Part shown: positions 33,501-46,900 of the stretch, piece by piece
Numbering within the stretch: position 1 is the stretch's first letter
How the letters are laid out: each line of letters opens with the position of its first letter
Assembly (NCBI RefSeq): GCF_000237925.1
Contig: NC_031497.1
Coordinates: 11,764,512-11,828,511, forward strand
Direction of reading: 5' to 3'
DNA: 64,000 bases
Source: Schistosoma mansoni
Lineage: Eukaryota; Platyhelminthes; Trematoda; Strigeidida; Schistosomatidae
Position numbers and translations under genes: made by a program
The notes under the pieces: model-generated
Database searches by the model: none
The model's input: the letters and a program-made list of their open reading frames with translations, nothing else
What the model was told of the DNA's origin: nothing

Positions 33501-36500
33501 CTATGAAATCCTCCTTAAGCCCAAAAATTTTTTTAGTTCTGTCAATTAGTTTAAGGTCCTATTTAAAATTAAGCATCTCCATCATGTAACTCAATTGGGT
33601 GATTTATCAACGTAATCAATTCAGCTGTATTTTTATTCAAACAATCAAAAGGCCTGAAATTTACATCAAGGTTGCAAGATTTCACTAGTTTTTTCAACCG
33701 GGTAAAAGCGAATGTATAGTGATAACCAAAGTATTTACTATGAGCCTATTTTTCGCCTTAAGAAATAACTACCTAATTTCCAAATACGTTTTTCTTTTTC
33801 AGACAAATATTCTACACCAAGTTCTCAGGTACGTACAATCGCGTGGTCTTTTTATCCTTTCTTGTCCAAATCTTATTTCTAGCTATTACATACAACTTAT
33901 TATTGCAGTATTTATCACTTTATATTTCTTTGAATTGTAACTTTAAGTATATTATCTTCACAATTGCCAGATTGAAGTTACTTGGTTTAGGTGGTGCTTA
34001 TTTTTTGGTAGTTTGCGCGTAATATTTATACCAAATTCAGACTTAAAACAATGTACTCTTATTTTTGTGTATATTCAGTAGAAAAACCCTGCTTTTGTTG
34101 AGTTCATTGGGTTGTTTAGGTTATCATCAGTTACCAAGTATAACACTAATATTCCTAGTTCGTAAATCATATATGCTTTCGGACAGTTATTCTAACTGTA
34201 TTTCGAATTACATTTTCACATTCATTCTGTGACGATTCAGTTTTTGTACTAGAAAAAATATATTTCCTAAATAACTGAGCACATTCTGGACACTAAGATT
34301 TATTAACGAAAACATTACTTTTAGCGAGAGATTATCATGTCTCATAGTGACTACTCCAGTAAACATTTTGGTTATTCATTGTATATATTCTCATTAGTGA
34401 ATGCTTGTAAAACAAATATCTATGATTGTGGTAAAAGCCGATATTGCTTTTATTTACTGATTTCCGTGAATGGCTCTAGTTTAGATGGATTTGGATTAAC
34501 TCATGAATATACTTTGTCTCATTACCTTACTTAAGGGAATCAGATTAATGAAGATGTACTTTTCTAAGAGGGTGTGTTTATCTTTTTTACCCCTAATTAA
34601 ACTTTAGCCGTTCAACATCTGATTTATAAAGTTTATCAAGTTTTGTGAATTAGGTGTTCATCTTAAGTGAAACTTTAAGAATAATAATAGCATCGTATAA
34701 AGGCTCTTAAATTTAAGTTCAATCGGTTTGCAGACTTGAGGTAACATCTGTGAAACAGTATCTTTGTTATTCCTCTAAAACTGCTTCATTGCACATAATC
34801 TCCATTCACATTTTATTAAGTATTGTAGTTAATATTCATTTGCCCATATTAAAATGATCATTTCCTTATTGTATATGGTCGAAATAGTATACATGCTACC
34901 CTTTTCTATCCCAGTGTTGTGGTTTGCAGTAACAGCAATTATGCTAACGACACTTTGAATTAGAACACATCTTCCTTTTCTCTTAACCCTACTACTTCAA
35001 AGTAGAATTTTTGCAAGAAAGCATAATTTGTTAAAGATCGTAGAAGAATCCAAATCGCAGTGATCTATCGGCTACGTCTTTCCACTTTCGACCATTAAGT
35101 CTCAAGACTGAACCGAGTAGTAATATCAGCCCTCACACTTAAAGTAGGGTTCACACCCAAGTACCTGGCAAATGAGTTAATTCATTTATTTGTATTACTC
35201 AATTTCTTATACTGAACTGTATCCGGGAATTCACATCCCCAACCCTCAGACATGTAATACACAAATCACTTCGTCAAACTCCATCTAACTTTATCCAATC
35301 TTCATTTTGTGTATTCATGTAAGACTGATGCTTACTATAGTAAACCACTAGCACCTGACTGTTTGATAGATATATCGTTAGGATGTTATATTTTTTGTCT
35401 AGATACTGATATCTTTTCAATAATTTATTCCAGCGTAATTCTTTATTTTTTATTATCAACAGTCAGAAGTAACGAAAGGTAAAAAGGAGAATACACATTG
35501 CCGAGTAAGATTAATCGTTCTAATCATTCATTAATAAATAAAAAAGGAATAACTTAGCTTCAATGATATTTCAATCTTTAAATGTAGAATTGTTCAATAC
35601 GATACGTAATAGCGAGTAAATATTTATTTTACCATTATTTTGATACAGCCTTTAAGTACCTGAGATAATAAAATTAAACACTGAACGATACCTCGTTCAT
35701 TATGAACAGTTTTATCTACTTATGTTTAGTTGAAGTATAGTGCACGACAATTAGGGCAAACATCAATGATTTGTGTATTCTGATTTAACGATGAAACTAT
35801 TGGTATATTAAAGAAATCTAAATTTAATGTGAATTTTTTCAAAACAATACTTATTCACTAGATTATAGGTGTCTACACATAGAATTGCGAATTTACTTCT
35901 GTTAGCCTTCTGTGCAACTTAATTCACTGACATCATTTGCTCGAATGTAATGCAATTGTACTTGATCAGTGAAACAACTTAAAGAAAATTTATCTGTGTT
36001 TAAAGGCCACTACAATAATAATACCTTTGGTCATACGCGTCCCATACGTTGTCTAGTTTTAACTTAGTAAAATTTACTGACACTAAAGCCCAGAAATTTT
36101 GCTTGAAATGGTACTCAGCTATATTAGACTTCTTTAACAACTAAAATTCAGAGCTCGAAACGGGATCTTGTTTTACATAAACGGCTTATTTTGTGCTTAC
36201 TAATCGATCTATAATCTCATGAATGGTTTTTGTCATATGAGTCTCTTCCTTTAGATTGCTTTAGAAATAAGTCCTTACATCAGTTTGGCCATTGTCTTAA
36301 GGGTCATGATTGACTTGGCTTAAATGCTAAACAGTGTATTCGGTTGGGTAAATATAAATGAGTAATTTTAAATGTCTGAATTTATTCCCCTAGCACAATT
36401 TACAGTCGTATTGCATAGGCTTTGGGGGTAAAAAAACAGCAGTGGTTATAGTTGTTAAGTTATTCCAGTGTTTATAGTCATCTATTTACTATTTGTGTTT

Positions 36501-37914
36501 TAGTCTCCTTGTCTTTCAAAATTTTTTGTAAATTCGATAATGTGACAAGTTATTGATTCATTGATTAACGTTAAATTAATTTGCATCTTTCCTTTTCCCC
36601 TCTTTCTGTGTTTATGATATATTTCGGCTACACACTTTTTGCTCCATCTGCTACTTCCCACCCTCCTGTAACCCTTTTCCTGTATTGTGTGTTTTGTTTT
36701 TCTCTTTTTTCTGTTTATTTTCGTGAAATCGTGTTTGCGTGCTTATTTGTGTATTCATCATTCTTGTCCCTGATTGTGTATTTTACTATAAAACACATGC
36801 TCTCTGTATGTATTGTCTGTCTAAAAGTTTATATCTACACACGTTTATATACAAATGGGTATAGGAAATATAAATTAGGTATGTTGTATAAACAATCTTA
36901 CCATTATTTTAACTATTATTATAATGACGTTTTGCATATTGTATTCTGGTTCGTTTCTATTTTGTTCCACTTCTCGATAGGAACAATCACTACATTTACT
37001 ACTATTACTACTCTGCTAGTTTGATGCTCTCTTCATTTCGTTCTCATGCATTTGGATGCACTTCTTTTCATAATGAATACAGTCTATTTAACAAAATAAG
37101 AAACTCATTTGTGCATTGCTATAGGAAAAATATATTTTATTCCTTATTTCTCTCAATTATAGTATTGAATATTGAAGCTATCTGTGTAAACCACTTTCCT
37201 ACTCTATTTCTTTTATATATTTCAAAGATTTACCGTATTAACAACATTCACTCACTTAATATTTACTTTAGCATAATCTCATGATTGATTCACACATATG
37301 TTAATTTCTTCTGATTGCATGATATTTTTTTATCATTATTATCATTGCAATCCTTCGTTAAATCATGATACATGTAGCAATAATTAAAAATGATTTTGTT
37401 CGGAATGCACTTATATCTGTTGTCTGCGTGTGTATGTTTGAGTGTTTGTGTGTTTAGTTTAGTTTTTAGTTTTCCCTTTCGTAAATGTTCTTCTTGTTTT
37501 ATTTAGTTACATAATTGTTTGCGGTTGTTAAAAATCTAATTGTTTCAGCATAGTTATATTGTCTGTTTTTTTGCGTAGTTATTTATTCTCATGTTCTTTA
37601 GTTTGTTTAAATGTTATCGACTGGGAAATGCTGTTTTAAATATTTGTTCAGATTAACCTAATTGTATTGACATCAAATACCAGTTGGTAATCACAACTAG
37701 TCTTTTCATCATATTATCTGGTGTTGCATATCTAATAATAATGAAAATAGTTGATTAACTAACTGCTACCTTTTAATGAAACACCTTTTACAAGGCCGTT
37801 ATTTCGTCACAAGTTTTTTTCTAGTGAGTACTGGCTATCTATTCAAATAAATGTTCATCTGATTGTTCCTATTATTCTGCGGTCTTTCTTTTTTATTTTT
37901 CTCGCTAATAACAG

Positions 37915-37961
37915 ACCCCTGAAGATGATAATAACGGGAAACACACAAAGTCCCGTAATAG
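37915..37961 (+). CDS. SR/Gln-rich gene, exon (TPEDD...)
   Basis: 47 bases between 'ctcgctaataacag' and donor 'tag|gtatgt'. Read in phase 0 it gives 'TPEDDNNGKHTKSRN' plus two bases, which complete an Arg codon with the next exon. The frame is charged and SR-like; other frames are not. Confidence 0.65.
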
Positions 37962-40900
37962 GTATGTGATTATTACTTATTTGCTATTTTGCCCATCTAT
38001 TAACACCGCCAAAAATTGGTCTTTCTTTAAACTTAATTTCCAAAATTATCTTTTACTTTTTACTACACGAATTTATTCTTGTTAAATCAAATTTTATATC
38101 ACTAATGTCTTCTACTGCCACTGATACTGATGCCACTAATACTATTTTGAGATTTTTCTTGATAACTCAAATCTTTGTACAAACATGTGGCAACTTGGGA
38201 TGATGTGCAAATGACAATACATCTCCAATCAATCATAAACAACGTAAAACCTAGTATATATGTGTATGTTCAAAGTTGCCACATCAATTCAATACTGCAG
38301 GGTGGGATCATTAAGATGACTATCAAAGTGTTAGCATACCTCAAATTCGCCGGGAGAGTGTCAGAAATGAAATAAAATGGCAGTATAATCACAGAGAAAT
38401 GATAAGGTACTACAAAAATGTTAAGTAATTAAATCTAGGCCAATGGTATCTGTTATCCGCCTTTTCAGTACTTAAGGAAACGAAGGCTTGAAAAAACGGA
38501 TATTGGGATTTTCTAGATATATTCCCATTATTTACCCATCCATTTAATTAATTAGCGCACAAAATACCGACTTAGGTTTCTCCCAAAATTATTTCTTTTC
38601 TTTCTAACTCTTCTTGATCGTACTGTTAATTTATAAACTTCCCATGTTATTGTTAGTTTCATCTCAAATTGTTCTAACTGTTATTCATATACTCCTTCCA
38701 AAATGTCTGTACTGAGTTAATATCTCAATCGTAATTGTAAACATTTACAGGGAAAGTGACTACGGTTCACAGTCAACACGTAGTTCTTTATCATTCGCTG
38801 TTAAACGTTCTGGTTTGTCAAATAAACTCTCCCATACTACGCACTTTGAACGCAACAATTCAAACGATCAAAGCGAGATCGAGTCTTACTCATGTGATAG
38901 TAAATCTGAATCGTCACATACAGGTGAGCAAAGTTAATTGATAAGTGTGCTTCTTTCAGATATTGAGTTCCTATGATTCTCAACTTTCAATTACCGAATT
39001 TTCCTTTTTTTGCAGATTTTAAATCTAACCAAAGGGAGTCCCATACCAAGAACAATGCGATAGCTAAATCTTCGCTGAGTACGAGATGCACTCTTTCAGC
39101 TCGTATTCCTGATGATTGTTGCGATCATAAAAGTACTAAGTCGCCGTACAAAAAATCTAGGAAAAGTGATACTAGTGCTTACCATACTCCTACTAATTCT
39201 CGCGAGCGCGAAAAGTCAAAAAGCAGTTTCGATGCTACGGATTATACTTCAAGTAATCCAGTCGATAAAAGTCCTTCCAGTAAATACTCTGTATCGGTTA
39301 AACACAGCTCAGATGCCTGTGTATCTTACTCCGAAAAACATACATCGTACTCTGATCAAAAACAGAACCAAGTTGGTTCAAATACTCTTGTCGCTTATAA
39401 TAGTACTGACGACGAATTGCCTCATGGTAATAAAGAACATTCACATGTGAAACGTAAAATAAGGCGGAAGGTTGATGATCAGTCACAGTGTAAAGATCAT
39501 AGTTTGTCGGAAACTCGTCCTAGCAATCTTAGTTCGTCGTCAAATCAATTAACTCCTGGGAAGACAAATAGCGTCAGAGTTATCAAAGGTACTGCAAGAT
39601 CTACGTGGGATTCAAGTGATAGTGATTTTGACTCTTCAGTTGTACATACAGAGAAAGTTAGTGAAAATGAGCATACCACCTCCCCAGATAATCACCAGAA
39701 ATCAAATTCCTTAGAGACTTCACATAAAGCGTCTCGTCGTAAGTATCATTTGTTTATCTTCTATTTATTCCTTTATAATTTATCTGGAGGCATTTGCTAT
39801 TTATTGGACGTTTTCTTTATCAATCATTTATAGATACCTATAGGAAGAGAAATACATTGTAAATATTCTTATATTGTCACTCACAGTTATAAAATAATAA
39901 GCTAAACGATGAAATGTGAACTAAGATACATCAAATAGGGTTTAGTTTATAAACCTTTTTATCTAAAACACTATAAAACATGGTTGGGAAACTCAAATTT
40001 GAACATAGCTTTTCTTAAATCATGGTTACTAATAAACTGCTTTAGTGGGAGTATATTAGAAACTATCATCATCACCTTCATATACTACAATTATAGCTCA
40101 AAAACAGATTTCCTGTTTATAAAATATTTATCTACAGCGATTATACGTTTGTGCACTGCGCTAATACTTTTGTTACTCCGATTTCAATACTCCGGACGAA
40201 ACTACTGTTCTTTTATTCCTCCCCCACTTACTAAAATAAAGACACCAGTTTTGCGAATGAACCGTTTTGATGTTCACTCAATGTAATTTGAGATTGCATA
40301 TCCCTAACATGGACTATGTATTGTTTTGATAGTGTATTGAGATTACAAGTCATTAATCTCAGAATAAGAATTTTGGTATATATCCAAAAACGGTTCACTT
40401 GTATTAATGAAAAGTCAAGAGATTGTTTGTGATCATTCATAGTCTTACAAGGTTTATTGACTTAAAATGTCATGTTGACCAATTTTCACATTCATATTCG
40501 TTTGCGTTTTAATGAATGGTATTAAAATGGTTTATATGCATTTTATGTTTCTGTTCATATTGCTCAGCCTTAAACAAGTCCAGTCTGTCAAAAGAAGCAA
40601 AAAGTGATTTAACTACGAAAAAGAAGGATTGTAGGCACCAAGACGGTTCTAGCAAATGTGACCCAGTCAATTCGAATGAATCGCATTCAAAATTATCTGG
40701 TAGAAATTCACATCATAGAAGACGTAGAAAGAATTCGGATCGTCACCACTCCACAAGTTGTCGAAGGAAGTCTATTTCATCAGGAGGTTCTGATGTCTCT
40801 CAATGTTGCAACAATCGAGGAACTTCTCGTACAAAGAGCACTAATGAAGGCGTAACACAGAAAAATCGTAGACGTTCACGCTCTCATAGATCATCCTCGT

Positions 40901-43900
40901 ATCATTCTTCTGCCAGTAGGTCGCGTTATTCCTCTCGTTCAGAATCTTCTCATAAATACAATCGACGCAAGCGTAGTTACAATGAGTCGAAGTCCTACAG
41001 TTCTAGGTCGTCTGCTCGTACTTCTTGTTCATTTCGTTCAAGTTACAGTTCAAGATCAAGCTCTGTAAGAACTCGACGCCATAGACATGCTAGATCTTTT
41101 TATCGGAGAAGGCATAGGCGTAGAAGCTACTCTCTTCGTTCACGATCTCGCTCAAGAAGTTGGCATTCAACAGATTCCAGTTTTTCTTCACAGTCTTCTC
41201 TCTCGTCACGTTCTCGTTATTTTTCACGTCGAAACACCTCTAAAAATCGTTCTCTCTCTCGTCGTTCTCGTACTCCTCTATACCGACCCACTTCATCTAT
41301 CACAAAAGTTTCAGAAGATAATTTGCGAACTCCACCAGAACATCGTCTCGCTCGTCTTGGAGTTGGACCAGTGAGTAAAGATAATGTATCAGATGGTAGG
41401 ATGAATAGTCCTTATACAGACTCGAAATCCATTTCCTACATACCAAGCGTCGATGAGACCGTTTCAGCAGCTGTCAATAGAGTTGTGGGTGGCGAGAAAT
41501 CTAGTAAGTACTAATGTGGATTCTTTTAACCTTCTAAATTTTTTCAGACGATGATATTTATCATTGTAATTACTACTTTAAATGGCTGTATTCAATATGA
41601 TATATTTATTCTAATATGTAATTATCAGCATGCAATATTTCTCTTACTTAGTGCATTAGATGACTAGTTTACTAAGAGTTTTGTTTTCTAAAATAGTATT
41701 GGCTAACTAAATTTCATTCGTAATGTTACTTCGTTTCAGAGTATCGAAAGTCATCACATGAATCTACCACAACGAATAATAACAATGATAGTAACAATTT
41801 AAAATCTATCCACAATTCTAAATCATCTGTTGAACGTAATAGTGATTCACATTCACAACCACCGTCTTCACCTGGTGTGGTACAGTTAAGTAATAAAACG
41901 TCCAGTCCTTCGGTACTCGTGGATATACCACTACCTCAAGATGCACACCATCAAACCACTGATAATTCAGACAGGAGTCATACGAACAAATCTGTCCCTT
42001 ATATTGGACCACAGGTAGGTTTGCGTTTGTTTTATTCCACGTTCTTAAACAAAGATACATTGTTAAGGAAAAGAAAAATACTTTTTTTATTAGTGCTAAG
42101 AAATTTTTAGTTCTCATTTAAGTGTTATGAACAGATTTCGCCATTACATAATATCACAGTGTGTTATTGTTCCATGAACATCTATAGTTCATACTCTTAA
42201 CTTCAGTCAGTCAGTCACAACGTAGAACTCAGTACGTACGTACATCAGTTCGAGTTGCAATACCAAATTAAAACAGAGATGCAGTTGTCGATTCAAATCC
42301 CATAGCCGTAGAAGTAGTAAAAGTATAAGCAGTAATCCAAAAGATTAGGGTTTAAAGATGTTATTCAAGGAGTATGATTCAGTGAAATAAATTTGGAAAG
42401 CGAAAAAAGATAGAGACATGAATAATTCAGAAGATAAGAATTTGACAGGACACAAAGGGTGGATGCACCTTCGCCATTGCAAACGATTTTGAGCCATATC
42501 ATTCAAAGTCTCTAACCATGGGTTACTATTCTTTCGCGGATCCCAACCAGGTAGTCTACACCTACCAACATGGCTCAGTCCACTTGTCAGTCACTTCACG
42601 GATTTGTGCCACGTTTTGATCTGGCCACCCCTAACTTTTTTCCAACCTACTCCTATACCATAAAACATCTAACATTGGGGCAGTCGGTGGTCGGGCAAGA
42701 GTAACACATGTCCCAGCCATCTCAACTGATGAAGTTTCACTACTTCATCAATCGATTTGCCATCCTTACCTAGTACCTGTTTCCTAGAAACTGCATTACT
42801 TACTCGGTGGTCCCAGGATATACGAGCAATGCTTCAAAGACATCTATGATCGAATACTAGTAACCTACGAATATCCTCTACTCTTACCGGCCATGTCTCA
42901 CTGCCATAAAGGAGGACGGAACGAACTGCCGCACAGTATACCCGTCCTTTGATTGGTAGACGGATATCTCACCTATGCCATAAATGACACAGAATCTTTA
43001 GTAGTTTTCATAACGATCCTAAATTTTTATAGTAATCACTTTAATATGGCAAAAATTTTCAAACTTTACTACGCTAGGATGACCTTACCGGATTTATCAT
43101 TGAGTTTTGTCCGATCTGTTTCCAGACCTCATTGCAAATTAGTTCATCAAATGTAATCAATGGTCTTTGGAAACAGTGTTTAGAGTTGTCGAGTGTGAGT
43201 CACTTTAAAGCAGACAAATTATAAGCCTCATACCCTTTTGTGAACTACTGTTGTCTTCCAAATTTTAAACCCGTATGCCGTATACTTCATTACTACAAAC
43301 TGTGCTAAACGTTTGGATCATTTGTTGATAATTTAGTGTACAAATCAATCAAAATAAACCTAATAGTGTAATTAATAATTTCAGTGCTCAAACTTTGAGC
43401 CCTTGATTTAGTTCCTAACTGCTACAGTTCCATTCACCAATTATTTTAGTTACCATGTAAATAATACAATTTACAGTTTGTGTGTCGAGTGACATAAACT
43501 GTGTTTACTCAAAGCTACTTTCTGTCCTCGGTCATTGTTTTTGATGAAGGCATCATTCCACATAGGTAGGCGATAAACTTTACTCTTCACCAAACTTTTG
43601 ACAAAAATGAATCACTTCTTTATCAGTATTCCGCTAATTATGATGAACTCCTTTACAAATTGTGCAAAAGTATTGAGAAAATAGGTTAGTTTGATAATTG
43701 TTCACCTTATCTTTGGTCACATTAGAAAACAATTGTTTTCTGTTTCAATGAAACTTATTCACGTTTTCATTTACATCTTCCTTCTCTAAGAAACGAATTA
43801 CAATTTTTCAAGGTAACTTATAAGATGTGGGAATGTAAAAAGACTCTATTTTATACTTATAAAAAAAACTTTTTGATTGATTATTCTTCCATTACCCTTC

Positions 43901-46900
43901 AGAATGTATTGTCTGTATTTTGTTTCAGAACTATCATCCATCACGTTTATCACATACTACACCAGTGTTTGTTACACAACTATTTATATTTTCAACTATT
44001 TATTGTTTTGTCTTTTTCAAAATTTTCTTACGAATTTACAAATGTCTATTGTTTACGTTTTAATCATGCACATAGATAAATAAAATAAAGAAATCAATGT
44101 TTATCTGGTTATTAGTTGGAAGAACAAGTATATTTTTTTTACCTTTTGAAAAATTTATTTTATTATATTCATTTACCTAACCTACTTTTCTGTTTATGCA
44201 TGCTTGCTCTTTAATAATTTCTTTTGCTTATAAATAGAAGTTTATTAATAATATTATAATGTTTATGCTTGTGCATTGGTTTGCTTTTTTTTTTCTCTAA
44301 ATAGTCTTTTGGCAAACAATATATATATATTCAGACAAGCCACTGATTTTCTAGTTCATGTAAATTAATTCTCACACAATCATAAATAGGTGCATGTTTC
44401 ACAAATTGTTGACAATGCTATTGATTTTTCAAATATTTAATTGACAGATTTTTTCTTCTTATACTCATATACAAAAATGTATATCTATGTATTTTTTTTT
44501 ATCACATATCAATAACTTCAGTGTATAAAGATTTTTTTCACTCTTTACTTCTATATCCTAACTTCGATTTCTTTTTAATTTCACTTATATGAATTTCATC
44601 CTATTCCTTCTAGTCAGTCGTATGAAAATATATTCTTTGTAAAATTATACTTAAAATAACTAAGAATCTAAACGTTCATTTGTGTAAAATAATTCCAACA
44701 ATATTGATATTAGTCGTATTATTGATTGCTGATCAAGGTGCATTGAATATTGATTATCTTATTGGTTCATAAGTATATGTTGATAGTGTTTTCCAAGCAA
44801 TATATCCTACTGATCATTATGAATAATATTTATTTTAATTTTGTTTGTAGACAAGTATTTTGTATTGTAAAGTCTATAATGTCATTCATTTGCTAGACAA
44901 CATTAAAGTCGGATTGGAAATGTTTGTTTTCATGTTTTTGATAAGCTTCATGAATTCAACGCATTCCCACTTTTGATTGTATTTACTAATTATCCTTAGC
45001 CAAATAATTGTTGTGGATAGATTACCAAAATAATACTCTACCATAAGTTAGTTCCTTGGACCTTAGTGGATTAGTGTTTTAGTGAAAGTAATTCCGTTTT
45101 AAGTCGTAGATTCGAACGTCACTTCATCTACTGGGGTTCTTATAATCTGTTGGTATCACCAACCCTCACATCAAGTGAAGCTCATAAGAAAGTTTATAAA
45201 TTTGTAGTTGGTGAATAAGTACCATTTCTTGAATTATATCTAGGTAGCTATAGAATGATTTATGACCATTTAGATCACAGACCTAGGACTTGAAATTAGG
45301 TAGACAATTTAAATAAATTCACACTTTTTTTTACCTCAGCCAGTTTCTTTTGAGTTTTGGTATTTAAAACTCCTTTTTTATATGATGCTAACGTGTTTAC
45401 TAAACAAATAAGTGTACTTCAAGAATCTGATTTGTAACCTTCATTGAACTCTCTCCTGAAAGAGTAATATTTATCTTGGGTACTTTCATCTTCGTTTCAA
45501 TTTTTTGATCATTCATCCACTTATTATCTGTATTTGCAAAGTACACTCAATTTCTTTCACAACTTAGAAATAATATTCTTTTAGGAATTTATCAGGTATC
45601 TCTTCAATCGAAATACAGAAGCTGAAAATCCTTTCTGTGAATTTTGTAATATGGTTTAGTTGACTCTACTTTTGTTTGGAATCACTGTTTAGCGGGATGC
45701 GGTGTCGAAGTTGCAACAATTGTCGGACAGAGTGAAGAGTTTCAGCGCATCGGATGCACGGTGTTTGGAGAACACTGTAAAATTAATCGAAAAGAGAATT
45801 CAGATTGCAGAACACACCGGAAGGTGCAAATGGACGATTGAAAGCTATGTATATGTGTTATGTAAATACTTTGTAACTTCTCGCAATTAATATACATTCC
45901 TCTTGCCTATTGTCGCGTTTCACAATGGGATTATTATTTTCAATTTTACTGTAGTGCTACAAAGAGATAAAAAAAGCAGTCCGTTTTATAGGTACAATTG
46001 GTAAATTGGATAAAGGTGTTTCTAATTACTAGATAAATATACTTGGCACTCTCAATTACAACGTAGATTCATTAAATAATATAGATTTCACATATTCTCA
46101 TTAAACCATTTTTCAGGCTGCTTCGTATTGATCATTTATTGAGATATACTTATCTACCAATTTGACCATATAGTTTTTTTTCTCGATTAATTACCGAAAA
46201 AGTAATAATTGTGTTATTCTGACACAAGTTGTTTGGTTTTTTCATTCTCCTTGCGCATGATTTATCTTTTACTTTTGTTACAATTTACAGTCTATCGTAA
46301 TCCCACTGATTGTAATTATCACAATATATACTGACAGGTTTTCTAGGCATTCTGTTTCATGTTTTCACTTCACCTATCCAAGTGCTTCATAAAAATATCT
46401 CTTTTTATTCGTACTTTCTGTGTATAAGGTTCCTCCGGAACTAGCCAAACGCTTTGGCTTATCAGTTAGTGACACTACAACAAAGTTGGAGGTCGGTGAT
46501 CCTCTAACCTCAGTTTCAAGTGGTAATCATGCGGAGATTAGTTCAGATTCTATCCAATTACAGAATACTCCTAACTCATCTTCTGGTACCGTTTTGGTTG
46601 CGTCATCTGTTAAAAGTAGTAATGCTTCGGAGGTAGCCAGTTTCAACCCTCCAGAATTTACAATCCCACCTGAACAGGTTGAATTATATAGACGTATGTA
46701 GAGATTCTATTTATAATAGTTCAAGTCATTCATAAACTTTTTTAAATATCTATTTTATACTACTTCTCGAATATTCCTTTAGTAAGCCAAATTACGATAA
46801 ACCTCTGATACATTAAATTAGTTGGTAAGTATTCTGTTGGTTGACCGTCAAAAATCAACGTAGAGATACTACAGTTCTTATAGATACTGTCATCCCTTTT

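Larger units (their letters stand above)
22988..37914. other. Probable long first intron; gene-free apart from LINEs
   Basis: About 15 kb between the candidate first exon and the first firm SR-gene exon. It contains an old RTE remnant (24.1-25.15 kb), an unclassified repeat insert, a nearly full-length RTE (26.3-29.8 kb) and a candidate 14-nt micro-exon (30546). The rest, especially 30-37.9 kb, is strongly T-rich with open frames made only of low-complexity hydrophobic residues (for example 36581-37024), and I see no conserved coding. Confidence 0.5.

Noticed and set aside
36581-37284. Two adjacent long open frames with hydrophobic residues
   Set aside because: The DNA is T-rich and low in complexity, so hydrophobic frames are expected by chance; no motif or splice context supports them.
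39112-39450. Alternative-frame ORFs within the SR-gene exons, also at 40658-40855 and 41087-41374
   Set aside because: They are shadows of the Ser/Arg-rich reading frame, which has phase-consistent splice sites.
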